Shown here piece by piece: positions 35,063 to 43,572 of a stretch of 64,000 nucleotides of DNA; the first letter of the stretch is position 1; every line of letters begins with the position of its first letter. Position numbers and translations under genes: made by a program. The notes under the pieces were generated by a model that had not been told where the DNA came from, searched no databases, and worked only from the letters and a program-made list of their open reading frames with translations. Source of the stretch: Roseococcus pinisoli (GTDB lineage Bacteria > Pseudomonadota > Alphaproteobacteria > Acetobacterales > Acetobacteraceae); the NCBI RefSeq assembly GCF_018413645.1, contig NZ_JAHCDA010000002.1, forward strand, positions 1,116,001 to 1,180,000, given 5' to 3'.

Positions 35063-35976
35063 GAACGCTCCGCGCGATCGCGGCCGAGATCGTCCATCTC
35101 TTCGTCGATGGCGGCTCGCTGGCCCTGGCCCTGCTGCTCTGGTGCGCCGCCATCGGCATCACGACCTTCCTTGTCCCGGCCTTCGCCGAGGTGGCCGGGC
35201 TCGGCCTCTTCGCAGGATGCGCCACGATCCTCTTCGCCAATGTGGTGCTGACCGGGCGCTCGGCCTCGTTCCTGCGGCTGCGCCTCGCGCGCCGCCTGCT
35301 GGGCGGCGAGGTGGCGCTGGTCGCGGCCTTGCTCGCCTTCGGCGTGCTCTTCCTGGCCTTCGTCGGCCTGGCGGACGAGGTGATCGAGGGCGACATGGCC
35401 GATTTCGACCAGGCGGTCGTGATGGTCTTCCGCCACGGCATGGACCTCGCGCAGCCGATCGGCCCGGCCTGGCTGCCGGAGGCCGTGCGCGACGTGACCG
35501 CGCTGGGCAGCTTCGCCGTGCTGGGCTTCGTCCTCGCCGTCTCGCTCGGCTACCTGCTGATGCTCGGCCAGCGCGGAGCGGCGCTCTTCATGACGGCCTC
35601 CGTCCTGGGCGGCGCGCTGGTCAGCACCGGGCTCAAGCAGGGCTTCGGCCGGCCGCGCCCGGATTATCCGCAGCTCGCCCAGGTCTTCACCGCGAGCTTC
35701 CCGAGCGGCCATGCACTGCTCTCGGCGGTGACCTACCTGACCATCGGCCTCCTCCTGGCGCGCGTGACGGCGGAGCGGCACCTGCGATTCTACTTCGTGT
35801 CGGTAGCCGTGGCGCTGACGCTGGTGATCGGGATCAGCCGCGTCTATCTCGGCCTCCATTATGCCAGCGACGTGCTGGCGGGATGGAGCATCGGCGCCGC
35901 CTGGGCCCTGCTGTGCTGGGCGATCCTGCTCTGGTTCGAGCAGCACGGCCGCGTGACGGCGAGGCGGCCCGCCTGA
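35059..35976 (+). CDS. PAP2-family membrane phosphatase
   Basis: A 305-residue integral membrane phosphatase. The three PAP2 signature motifs are present: KQGFGRPRP (K-x6-RP, about residue 193), PSGH (about 215) and SRVYLGLHYASD (SR-x5-H-x3-D, about 260). Two or three extra helices precede the PAP2 core. Such enzymes dephosphorylate lipid phosphates, for example undecaprenyl pyrophosphate or phosphatidic acid, on the periplasmic face. It overlaps the COG4280-like gene by four bases. The substrate cannot be told from sequence. Confidence 0.9.
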   Translation: MRTLRAIAAEIVHLFVDGGSLALALLLWCAAIGITTFLVPAFAEVAGLGLFAGCATILFANVVLTGRSASFLRLRLARRLLGGEVALVAALLAFGVLFLAFVGLADEVIEGDMADFDQAVVMVFRHGMDLAQPIGPAWLPEAVRDVTALGSFAVLGFVLAVSLGYLLMLGQRGAALFMTASVLGGALVSTGLKQGFGRPRPDYPQLAQVFTASFPSGHALLSAVTYLTIGLLLARVTAERHLRFYFVSVAVALTLVIGISRVYLGLHYASDVLAGWSIGAAWALLCWAILLWFEQHGRVTARRPA

Positions 35977-35991
35977 CGCCGCTCAGCGGCG
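35977..35991. terminator. Short hairpin between convergent PAP2 and MFS genes
   Basis: CGCCGC-TCA-GCGGCG gives a 6-bp stem at the junction of two convergent genes, overlapping the end of the MFS gene. Small but well placed for termination. Confidence 0.35.
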
Positions 35992-37182
35992 CTTCGCGAA
36001 CAGGCAGACCAACCCGAAGCAGGCGAGTTGTGCGGCCATGACATGGAAGGCGACCTCGTAGCCACCGCCCCAGCTCACCAGCATCATGAAGAAGAGCGGT
36101 CCGCAGACCGAACCCACGAAGCCGAAGAGGCTGGAGGCCGAGGTGACGCTGCTGACCAGCGGCAGCGGCGCGACCCGCGCCAGCTCGGCGATATGCACGC
36201 CGTTCCAGCCGATGGCGGTGAAGCCGACGAGCGCCGCGCTGCCATACATCAGCCAGGGGTCGTGCCCCCCCACCATCGCCATCAGGCTGACCGCGACCGC
36301 GGAGATGATGGCCTGCAGACCGAGGTGCCGCAGCGCATTGCCCATCCGGTCGGCGAGCCAGCCCAGGATGATGCGGCCGAACATGCTGGCGCCCTGCATC
36401 AGCGCGACGACCTGGCCCGCCTCCGCCAGCGAGGCGCCGTGATGGGCATAGACGAAGGTCGCGGTGAAGGCCGTCAGGCAGGCCTGCATCAGCGAGAAGG
36501 ACGTGCCCACGGCGGTGAGCATGGGCAGCGAGGGATGGGCGCGCAGCGCGCTCACGCAGCGCATCATGGCCGCCGGCTCGATGAGGGCGCGCGCCCAGCG
36601 GGGCTCGCCCGGCCCCTTCTCCCCGTTCAGCGTCTTGCGGAAGCCCTCGACGACGACGCAGCAGACCAGCAGCACCGCGATGATCATGGCCAGCGTGGCG
36701 GAAAGGCCATGCGCCAGCACGAAGGGCGCGACGATCAGCCCGGCCAGCGCGCCGCCCAGCGGCACCCCCGCCTGCTTGATCGAGAAGATGAGCGTCCGGT
36801 GCGCCGGTGGGGCCGAGCGGATGAGGATCTGGCTGCCGGCCGGCGTGTTCGGCCCGTTCCCGAAGCCGATCGCCAGCGCGCCCAGAAGCCCCAGCAAACC
36901 CAGCGGCTGCGACAGCACGAGCACGCCGAGCGCCATGCAGGCCATGCCCATCTGCAGCGTGCGGATCGGCCCGTGATGGTTGAGCATCGCGCCGCCGCAG
37001 GCGAGGAACCAGCAGATCCCGGCCGAGGAGATGGCGGAGACCAGGCCGATGCTTTCCGGCGCCAGGCCCGCGCGGGCCATCAGCGGCGGGCCGAGCAGCG
37101 GAACGGAGATGCTGGCGAAGGAGCAGACCGTCTGGACGAGCAGGGTTCCGGCGAGGGCACTGGCCCAGATGGGCACCTTCAA
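35983..37182 (-). CDS. MFS transporter
   Basis: A 399-residue major facilitator with about 12 hydrophobic helices, beginning KVPIWASALAGTLLVQTVCS. The loop 2-3 region has MARAGLAPESIGLVSAIS, and loop 8-9 has GWLADRMGNALRHLG, a degenerate MFS signature. There is no ATG near the natural start. A TTG at 37182 with GGAAA eight to nine bases upstream is the best choice, with a GTG at 37176 as alternative; the long open extension further upstream is not coding. It is transcribed divergently from the RpiR regulator, which probably controls it. The substrate is unknown. Confidence 0.82.
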   Translation of the reverse strand: MKVPIWASALAGTLLVQTVCSFASISVPLLGPPLMARAGLAPESIGLVSAISSAGICWFLACGGAMLNHHGPIRTLQMGMACMALGVLVLSQPLGLLGLLGALAIGFGNGPNTPAGSQILIRSAPPAHRTLIFSIKQAGVPLGGALAGLIVAPFVLAHGLSATLAMIIAVLLVCCVVVEGFRKTLNGEKGPGEPRWARALIEPAAMMRCVSALRAHPSLPMLTAVGTSFSLMQACLTAFTATFVYAHHGASLAEAGQVVALMQGASMFGRIILGWLADRMGNALRHLGLQAIISAVAVSLMAMVGGHDPWLMYGSAALVGFTAIGWNGVHIAELARVAPLPLVSSVTSASSLFGFVGSVCGPLFFMMLVSWGGGYEVAFHVMAAQLACFGLVCLFAKRR

Positions 37183-37503
37183 TGTCGTTTCCGCCCTTGT
37201 TCGGCCCGGGGATCCGGCCCCGGACTTCCTGGTTCCCGCAACGGGCGGCCCTTGGCGGCAAGCCGGCCGGCGCGCCGCCGTGGAAACTCCCTGATCCTTT
37301 ATGGGCCGGACCGGCGGAAGGGGCCAGAAGCCGGCCGCGTGTTTGTGCTTTGCGCCATGGCCTGGCCGCCTCCCCCCGCCCGGCGGCGCGTGACGATTTC
37401 CGCCGCAATTGCCTTCCATCCGGGGTTGCTGTCGCGATGGACAGGCGCGCCCGCCCCGGTCCATATCCGCGGCGCATGCGCAGTTGCGCTGGAGTGGAGT
37501 TGA
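37183..37503. other. Divergent control region between the MFS and RpiR genes
   Basis: A 321-base shared promoter region. It holds a 10-bp perfect palindrome, GCGCATGCGC, at 37472-37481, 23 bases before the regulator start, and an ATGGAC/GTCCAT inverted repeat around it at 37437-37466. Either could be an operator for the RpiR-type protein. No clear -35/-10 pair is evident. Confidence 0.4.
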
Positions 37504-38385
37504 ATGACGAAGCCCCGAGTAGCGAAGGAACTGCTGGAGGGGCTCCGCTCCGAGGCCGTGGAGGAATTGCCGCCGGCCGCGCGGCTGCTCGCCTCCTTCG
37601 TGCTGGCCAACCGCCTCACCATCCTCACCAGCTCCGCCGCGGAGCTCGCCAGCCGGGTCGGGGTGTCGGATGCCACGATCATCCGCTCGGTCCAGGCGCT
37701 GGGCTTCACCGGCCTGCCGCATCTGAAGCAGGTCCTGGCCGCGACGATGGGCGCCGAGGCCGCAGGCCCGGCGACCGATCTCGACCACACCCTCGCCGAG
37801 GCCGGCGAGGGCGCGCGCAACGCGCTCGACCTCGCGCTCGACCTTCAGCGCGAGGCCATGGCCTCGCTCGACGAGCCCGAGGTGCGCCAGGCCATGCTCG
37901 ACGCCATCTCGCTGATGCATCCGGCGCGGCGCATCGTGATCTATGGCATCGGCCCGACGGCGCATATGGCGCGCTACATGGCCACGATCCTGCAGCGCTC
38001 GGGCCGCATCGCCCTCACGCTCGACGCCGCCGGCATCGCCCTAGCCGACCAGCTCCTCGCGCTCAGGGAGGGCGATGTGGTCCTGGCCCTGACCTATGGC
38101 CGCGCCTATCGCGAGATCATGGCCACCATCCAGGAGGCGCGGCGCCTCGGCCTGCCGGTCGCGATGATCTCGGATTCCGCCGATGCCATGATCGTCGCCC
38201 AGGCAAAGGTGCTGATCCGCGCGCGCCGCGGCCGCACCGGCCATGTGGCGCTGCATGCCACCACTATGGCCGCGCTGGAGGCGATGTCGCTCGGCCTCGC
38301 GGGCTGCGACGGCTCCTCCGCCGTGGGGTCGCTCGTGCGGCTCAACCAGCTGCGCCGCTCGGTGATGGGACCGGACGCGTCCTAG
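37504..38385 (+). CDS. MurR/RpiR-family transcriptional regulator
   Basis: A 293-residue regulator with an N-terminal RpiR helix-turn-helix (residues 20-90: SAAELASRVGVSDATIIRSV and LGFTGLPHLKQ) and a C-terminal SIS phosphosugar-binding domain (about 120-260: RRIVIYGIGPTAHMARYMA, and VLALTYGRAYREIMATIQEA). Such regulators sense phosphorylated sugars. GGAG precedes the ATG. It probably controls the divergent MFS gene and itself. No sugar kinase or catabolic gene is adjacent, so the effector is unknown. Confidence 0.9.
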   Translation: MTKPRVAKELLEGLRSEAVEELPPAARLLASFVLANRLTILTSSAAELASRVGVSDATIIRSVQALGFTGLPHLKQVLAATMGAEAAGPATDLDHTLAEAGEGARNALDLALDLQREAMASLDEPEVRQAMLDAISLMHPARRIVIYGIGPTAHMARYMATILQRSGRIALTLDAAGIALADQLLALREGDVVLALTYGRAYREIMATIQEARRLGLPVAMISDSADAMIVAQAKVLIRARRGRTGHVALHATTMAALEAMSLGLAGCDGSSAVGSLVRLNQLRRSVMGPDAS

Positions 38386-38403
38386 CCTCCGGCCCCGTGC
38401 CGC

Positions 38404-40584
38404 TCAGAACCGCGCGGCCACCGTGAAGCGCAGCGAGAAGGGCGCGCCCGGCGTGATGTTGTTGTTGCTGTTCGCCACCGGATAATACTTGGCGCCGAAC
38501 AGGTTCTCCGCATTCACCTGCAGCTGATAGCGATCGGTGACGTCCCAGAAGAGCGCGGCATCGACCCGCGTGAAGCCCGGGATGCGGACCTGATTGTCGG
38601 TCGAGGCGTAGTAGCCCGACTGGTTGATCACGCCGACCGCGGCGCCGATGCGCGGCGTGTAGCTGCCGAAGGTCGGGCGGAAGTCGTAGCGGTTCCACAG
38701 CGAGAAGACGTTGTTGGAGAGGAAGGGCACGTTGTTGCCCCGCCGGATGGACGCGCTCTGGTCGCTCGAGATCTCGCCGTTCTGGTTGGCATAGCCGCCG
38801 AAGACGCTCCAGTTCTCGGTGATCCGGCCCTGCAGGCCGATCTCGAGGCCACGGGTGCGCGTGCCGTTCACCAGCGTCAGCCGCGTGCTGTCGGTCGGAT
38901 CGGTGACCGCCACATTGGTGCGCTCGAGCTGATAGATCGCGGCCGTCGCGGTCAGGCGCGGGTTGATCTCCCAGCGCGCGCCGATCTCGTAGTTGGTGAA
39001 GGATTCCGGCTTCAGCGCCTGGTTGGTCAGGTTGAGCGAGGCCAGCTGCTCGCCGGCGCGCGGCATGTAGCTGACGCTGTAGCTCGCATAGAGCGAGACC
39101 GGGTCGATGGGCCGGTAGACGATGCCCACGCGCGGCGAGAAGCTGTTATCCGTTGCGCTGAAGCGGTCGCCGTTGCGGCGGTTGGTGACCGAGGCCTCGT
39201 TGTAGTCGTAGCGCAGCCCCGCGATGAGCTGGAGCTGCGGCAGCAGCTCGATCTGATCCTGCAGATAGAGGCTGACGACGTTCGTCGTGCCGTTGTTGCT
39301 CGCATCGGTGGCCGACTGGCGCCACCGGATCGACGGCGCGATGCGCGTGGCGCCGAGGGAGGTGTTGATGCTCGTCGCCGTGAAGGCGCCGTTCGCCGCC
39401 TGGAAGTAGCCGGTCTGGCGCAGGTTCGTCGTTTCCTGCCGGCCAAGCTCCATGCCCGCCAACAGCGTGTGCCGCACCGGGCCGGTCGAGAAGCGCGCGA
39501 TCATGTCCGTCTGGTTGAACAGGTTGTCGCGCTGCGTGGCGTTGTTATAGGCCGAGATGGCGACCTGGCGGCCATTGGCTGCGACCGCGCCCGGGAAGAC
39601 GTTCTGGTAGAACTTGTCGTAGCTCGCGTAGCGGAAGCGGTTCCGCAACGTGATCCCGTTCTCGAAGTTGTGCTCGGCGAAGAGGTTCACCGCATTGACG
39701 TTGGTGTGCGTCGGGCTCTGGTTCGGGTCGCCGAAGAAGTTGCGGATGCCGGTGCTGAGCGGCCGGCCGTTGAACGACGGGATGCCGCGATCGGCCACGC
39801 GCTCGTCGCGGAAGTTCTCGTAGCTGAGGCGAATCGTCGTCGCGTCGCCGATGCGATAGGCGATCTGCGGGTTGATGCCGTAGCGCCGGTAGTTCACGCC
39901 GTCGCGATAGCTGTCCGACTGGTGGTACATGCCGGTGAGGCGAAGGGCGAGGCTGTCGTTGATGGCGTAGTTCGTGTCGGCCACGCCGCGCACCAGGCCG
40001 AAGGAGCCGCCGGTGAACCGCAGCTCGCTCTGGTTGGCGCGCCACTCCGGCACGAGCGTCACGCGGTTGATGACGCCGCCGCCGCCCCCACGGCCGAAGA
40101 TCATGGCGTTGGAGCCCTTCAGCACCTCCACGCGATCCACGTTGTAGAGGTCGCGGTAGTACTGCGTGTCGTCGCGCACGCCGTCGGTGAACATGTCGGC
40201 CGTGGTGGACTGGCCGCGCAGCACGGGCGTGTCGCGATTGCCCTCGCCCTGCGCAAAGCCGGCGCCGGGGACGTAGCGCAGCGCCTGCTCGAGGTTCACG
40301 GCGGCCTGGTCGGAAAGCACCTCGCGCGGGACGACGGAGATGCTCTGCGGCGTGTCGCGGAGCGGCGTGTCGGTGCGCATGGCCGTGCCGGAGCGGATGG
40401 CCTGGTAGCCGTCGGTGGCGCCCCTCTGCCCTTCCACCGCGAGCGTCGGCAGCGTGACGGTGCCGGCGGCGGGCGCTTCCTGCGCCTGGGCCCCGACCGC
40501 CATGCCGCTGAGCCAGGCCAGGGAGGTGGTGGCGAGAAGCCAGGAGGATCGCGGCGCGGCGCGATGGGATCGGGTTGGGAGCAT
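38404..40584 (-). CDS. TonB-dependent siderophore receptor
   Basis: A 726-residue outer-membrane receptor. It has a signal peptide (to about residue 34, AQA-QEAP), a plug domain (TDTPLRDTPQSISVVPREVL, TPVLRGQSTTADMFTDGVRD, VDRVEVLKGSNAMIFGRGGG) and a 22-strand barrel ending RFTVAARF with the terminal Phe. The plug motifs match the catecholate/hydroxamate siderophore receptor group (TIGR01783). An in-frame ATG at 40608 directly abuts a perfect palindrome and has no ribosome site, so I start at 40584. No siderophore ABC importer or TonB gene is in the window. Probably iron-regulated, but no classical Fur box is recognised. Confidence 0.92.
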   Translation of the reverse strand: MLPTRSHRAAPRSSWLLATTSLAWLSGMAVGAQAQEAPAAGTVTLPTLAVEGQRGATDGYQAIRSGTAMRTDTPLRDTPQSISVVPREVLSDQAAVNLEQALRYVPGAGFAQGEGNRDTPVLRGQSTTADMFTDGVRDDTQYYRDLYNVDRVEVLKGSNAMIFGRGGGGGVINRVTLVPEWRANQSELRFTGGSFGLVRGVADTNYAINDSLALRLTGMYHQSDSYRDGVNYRRYGINPQIAYRIGDATTIRLSYENFRDERVADRGIPSFNGRPLSTGIRNFFGDPNQSPTHTNVNAVNLFAEHNFENGITLRNRFRYASYDKFYQNVFPGAVAANGRQVAISAYNNATQRDNLFNQTDMIARFSTGPVRHTLLAGMELGRQETTNLRQTGYFQAANGAFTATSINTSLGATRIAPSIRWRQSATDASNNGTTNVVSLYLQDQIELLPQLQLIAGLRYDYNEASVTNRRNGDRFSATDNSFSPRVGIVYRPIDPVSLYASYSVSYMPRAGEQLASLNLTNQALKPESFTNYEIGARWEINPRLTATAAIYQLERTNVAVTDPTDSTRLTLVNGTRTRGLEIGLQGRITENWSVFGGYANQNGEISSDQSASIRRGNNVPFLSNNVFSLWNRYDFRPTFGSYTPRIGAAVGVINQSGYYASTDNQVRIPGFTRVDAALFWDVTDRYQLQVNAENLFGAKYYPVANSNNNITPGAPFSLRFTVAARF

Positions 40585-40609
40585 GGAGGTCTCGGCCCTG
40601 CAGTTCATT

Positions 40610-40628
40610 GCGAGTGACTGTCACTCGC
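40610..40628. promoter_or_regulatory. 19-bp perfect palindrome upstream of the siderophore receptor gene
   Basis: GCGAGTGAC-T-GTCACTCGC is a perfect 9-1-9 inverted repeat, centred about 35 bases upstream of the preferred start codon. The geometry (short, one-base centre) resembles Fur-type boxes but the sequence is GC-rich and does not match the Fur consensus. It could be an operator or an mRNA hairpin. Confidence 0.5.
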
Positions 40629-40678
40629 GATTTCCCTGCTAAGGGCCGTTGAGAATGCCAACAAGTAGCAAACTCTAC

Positions 40679-40695
40679 ATTACGTAGTGTTAACT
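40679..40695 (-). promoter_or_regulatory. Shared 17-base motif upstream of the siderophore receptor gene
   Basis: ATTACGTAGTGTTAACT (plus-strand reading) includes GTAGT-GTTA-ACTAC, a 5-bp inverted repeat. It lies between pbpC and the receptor gene, about 95 bases upstream of the receptor start. See the similar element at 34193-34209. Confidence 0.3.
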
Positions 40696-40735
40696 ACTAT
40701 GTGTTGCCATGCCGCAACATTCGACCTCACGCCGC

Positions 40736-42943
40736 TCATTCCACGACGATCCGCGTCGGCCGCGACAGCTCCGGCGCGAAAGGCAGGCGCAGCTGGAAGC
40801 GATGCGGCCCGGGCGTCATCGGCCAATAGACGGTCTCGCCCGGCGCCGCGACGGCGAAGGGCTCGCCGTCGACATACCAGACCAGCTGCTCCACGCCGGC
40901 CGAGGCGGCGGCGCGCAGCGGCATCCGGTTGAGCGCGGCCGGCAGCTCGGGATTGCGCCAGAACCGCGCATTGTTCTCCGGTGAGAGGATGGACAGGCGC
41001 GGCGTCGGCCCTTCTGGCGGCGCGGCCCGGATGGCGACGACCTCATCCTCTGGCGGCAGCGTGCCGGGGCGCACCCATTCCGTCAGGGTCCGGCTGCAGC
41101 GGCCGCGATCGGGCCGGCCGTCCTGCGCGCAGAGCGTCACGGGCTCCATGCCCGCGGGCGCCGGGAAGCCGCCATCGACGAGCAGGCCCGGCGTGCTGCC
41201 GTGCAGGCGCTGGAGCAGCGCATTGGCCAGCGGCCCGGCCGCGTTGCCGCCGGTCAGCCCGTCCATCGGCGCATTGTCGGCCCGGCCGATCCAGACGCCG
41301 ACGATCCAGTCGCGCGAGAAGGCGATCATCCAGGCATCGCGATAGCCCTGCGAGGTCCCGGTCTTCAGCGCCACGGGGAAGGGAAACTCGGTGGGGCCGT
41401 AGCGCGGGAAGCTCGGCAGCCGCGCCTGGGGGTCGGCCAGGAAGAGCGTCACCAGCCGCGCCGCCTCGGCCGTGAGGACCTGCCGGCGCGGCGACAGGCT
41501 CTGCCCCTCGTACCAGTCGAGATCCGCGAGCCAGCCATCGTCGCCCAGCGCCCCATAGGCGCGCATCAGCCGCTCCAGGCTCGTCGGCAGGCCGCCGATG
41601 GCCATGGAGAGGCCGAAGCGCTCCGGCTGCCCCGCCCCGTCATGCAGACCGAGGCGCTGCAGCATGCCGAAGCCGGCATCGAGGCCCATCCGCCGCAGCA
41701 GGTTGGTGGCCGGCACGTTGCGGGAATTCGCCAGCGCCTGGCGCGGCAGGATGGGGCCGAGCCAGCCGCCATCCGCATTGGCGATGCCCGAGGCGCCGTC
41801 CGGCAGGTCGCCCATGATTTCCGCGGGCGCGAGGTCGCCGCGCTGCAGGGCCAGCGCATAGAGGAAGGGCTTGAGCGTGCTGCCCGGCGAGCGGCTGGCA
41901 AGGGTGTAGTCGAAGGCGCCGCCCGGCGTCGTGGCGAAGCCGGCCGAGCCCATCGCCGCGATCACCTGCCGGTCGGCGCGGCGGACCACCATCGCGGCCA
42001 CCTGCTGCGCGCCGCACGGCCGCAGCGCCTCCAGCTGCGCCTGCGCCAGCTCCTCGACCATGCCCTGCACGCCGAGGTCGAGGCGCGTGCGCAGCCGGGG
42101 ATCGGCGGGGTCGAGGGCGGCCGCGCCGTCGCGGGCCAGCGTCGCCCGCAACCGCGCGACCAGGTGCAGCGCGGCCGGGCGGCGCGGCGGCTGCGGCAGG
42201 GCGAGCGCCGCGAGCTGTGCGCGCGCCGTGTCGAGCTCGTCGGCCGGAATGGTGCCCTGTGCCGCAAGCGCGTTCAGCGCCCGCTGGCCGCGCGCGACGG
42301 CGCGGCGCAGCCCGTCGGGCCGCAGGGGATTGTGCAGCGCCGGCGCCTGCGGAATGGCCGAGAGGAAGGCGATCTCCGCCCAGCTCAGATCCGCAACCGG
42401 CTTGTCGAGATAGAAGCGCGCCGCATGCGCGATGCCGTGGCTGCCATTGCCGTAGGGCACGAGCCGCAGATACTGCTCGAGCACCGCCTCCCGCCCGTAG
42501 CGCCACGTCAGCGCGACCGCCGTTCCCGCCTCCAGCGCCTTGGACCAGAGATGCCGCGCGGCCGGGGCCTGCATGCGGGCCACCTGCATGGCGATGGTCG
42601 AGGCGCCGGAACGCACCTCCAGCCCCGTCAGGTTCTGCCAGGCGGCGCGGGCGACCGAGAGCGGATCGATGCCCGGATGGGACCAGAAGCGCCGATCCTC
42701 CAGCGCCAGGGTCGCACGGACCACGCGGTCGGGCAGCGGCGTGGCCACCCAGAAGCCGTATTCCGTGTGGCGCGCGCCCTCCACCTCGCGCTCATGGCCG
42801 AGCTGGGCGAGGAACAACCCGTGCCGGTCAGTCAGGATGGGCGTCGGCGCGGGCGCCTGCAGCGAGGCACGCTGCGCGACCAGGGCGCCATAGGCCCCGA
42901 CCACGGCCAGTGCGCCCAGGCCCAGCATCGCCCGCCAGCGCAT
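40736..42943 (-). CDS. pbpC: Penicillin-binding protein 1C
   Basis: A 735-residue bifunctional peptidoglycan synthase. It has an N-terminal membrane anchor (residues 7-24), a glycosyltransferase-51 domain (ALEDRRFWSHPGIDPLSVAR, then GASTIAMQVARM), a transpeptidase domain with the S-x-x-K motif at Ser355-Lys358 (SPGSTLKPF) and KTGTSQGYRD, and a C-terminal BiPBP_C domain (about 645-735), diagnostic of PBP1C. I start at the ATG at 42943, which overlaps the YcxB-like stop by one base; a GTG lies one codon earlier. In E. coli pbpC is paired with the alpha-2-macroglobulin gene yfhM, as here. It is the last gene of the long leftward operon. Confidence 0.95.
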   Translation of the reverse strand: MRWRAMLGLGALAVVGAYGALVAQRASLQAPAPTPILTDRHGLFLAQLGHEREVEGARHTEYGFWVATPLPDRVVRATLALEDRRFWSHPGIDPLSVARAAWQNLTGLEVRSGASTIAMQVARMQAPAARHLWSKALEAGTAVALTWRYGREAVLEQYLRLVPYGNGSHGIAHAARFYLDKPVADLSWAEIAFLSAIPQAPALHNPLRPDGLRRAVARGQRALNALAAQGTIPADELDTARAQLAALALPQPPRRPAALHLVARLRATLARDGAAALDPADPRLRTRLDLGVQGMVEELAQAQLEALRPCGAQQVAAMVVRRADRQVIAAMGSAGFATTPGGAFDYTLASRSPGSTLKPFLYALALQRGDLAPAEIMGDLPDGASGIANADGGWLGPILPRQALANSRNVPATNLLRRMGLDAGFGMLQRLGLHDGAGQPERFGLSMAIGGLPTSLERLMRAYGALGDDGWLADLDWYEGQSLSPRRQVLTAEAARLVTLFLADPQARLPSFPRYGPTEFPFPVALKTGTSQGYRDAWMIAFSRDWIVGVWIGRADNAPMDGLTGGNAAGPLANALLQRLHGSTPGLLVDGGFPAPAGMEPVTLCAQDGRPDRGRCSRTLTEWVRPGTLPPEDEVVAIRAAPPEGPTPRLSILSPENNARFWRNPELPAALNRMPLRAAASAGVEQLVWYVDGEPFAVAAPGETVYWPMTPGPHRFQLRLPFAPELSRPTRIVVE

Positions 42944-43572
42944 CACGGCTTTTCACGGATATGACGCTGCAGATAGTCCATGACGCCCTGTCGCTCCCGC
43001 AGGCCGGCCAGCAGGCTCTCCGGCAGCCAGAAGGCGCTCGGCCCTTCCGTCATCAGGAAGACGGTGCCGGGCGTCGTCACGATGGCGTCCATCTGGGACC
43101 AAGGCACGAAGACCACCCGCGTCCGGTTGCGCCAGACGAGGCCCTTCTCCCCCAGCAGCAGCTCATGCGCGCCCAGCACCTCGCCGCTCGCCCGATGATA
43201 GGCGCGCAGCATCCGGCGCATGGCCATGACCTGCAGGAAGACCAGCGCGAGCGCCGTCAGCATCACCAGCGCAACGCCGAGGAAGAAGACCTCGCTCCCC
43301 ATGAGGATCCAGCCCTTGGCCTCATGGAGGTCGCTGGAGATCCAGAGCCTGGCCCGGAGATTCCAGTGAGCGGCCGCATAACCCAGGGGACCGCCGATCA
43401 GCACGCAGAGGAGCAGGCCGGTCAGCAGCCGCCGCCAGCCGCTGCCGGCACCCCTCACCTTCGCGCCGGCCACCCGCTGCAGGGCCATGTAGCCCGGCAG
43501 CTCCAGCGCCGGCACTTGCAGGCGGTAGCGGACGCCCCCCGCCTGGGGATCGGGTGCCAGGGCCCAGCTCAA
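42943..43572 (-). CDS. YcxB-like small membrane protein between macroglobulin and pbpC
   Basis: A 209-residue protein with two hydrophobic helices (about residues 50-70 and 95-120) and a C-terminal soluble domain with LLLGEKGLVWRNRTRVVFVP, WSQMDAIVTTPGTVFLMTE and AFWLPESLLAGL. This pattern (an amphipathic beta domain ending in a proline-leucine motif) matches YcxB-like proteins, whose function is not known. No ATG is available. A TTG at 43572 overlaps the macroglobulin stop (TTGA) and gives the natural N-terminus; the larger open frame upstream is a shadow of the macroglobulin gene. Tight overlaps on both sides tie it to the operon. Confidence 0.72.
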   Translation of the reverse strand: MSWALAPDPQAGGVRYRLQVPALELPGYMALQRVAGAKVRGAGSGWRRLLTGLLLCVLIGGPLGYAAAHWNLRARLWISSDLHEAKGWILMGSEVFFLGVALVMLTALALVFLQVMAMRRMLRAYHRASGEVLGAHELLLGEKGLVWRNRTRVVFVPWSQMDAIVTTPGTVFLMTEGPSAFWLPESLLAGLRERQGVMDYLQRHIREKP

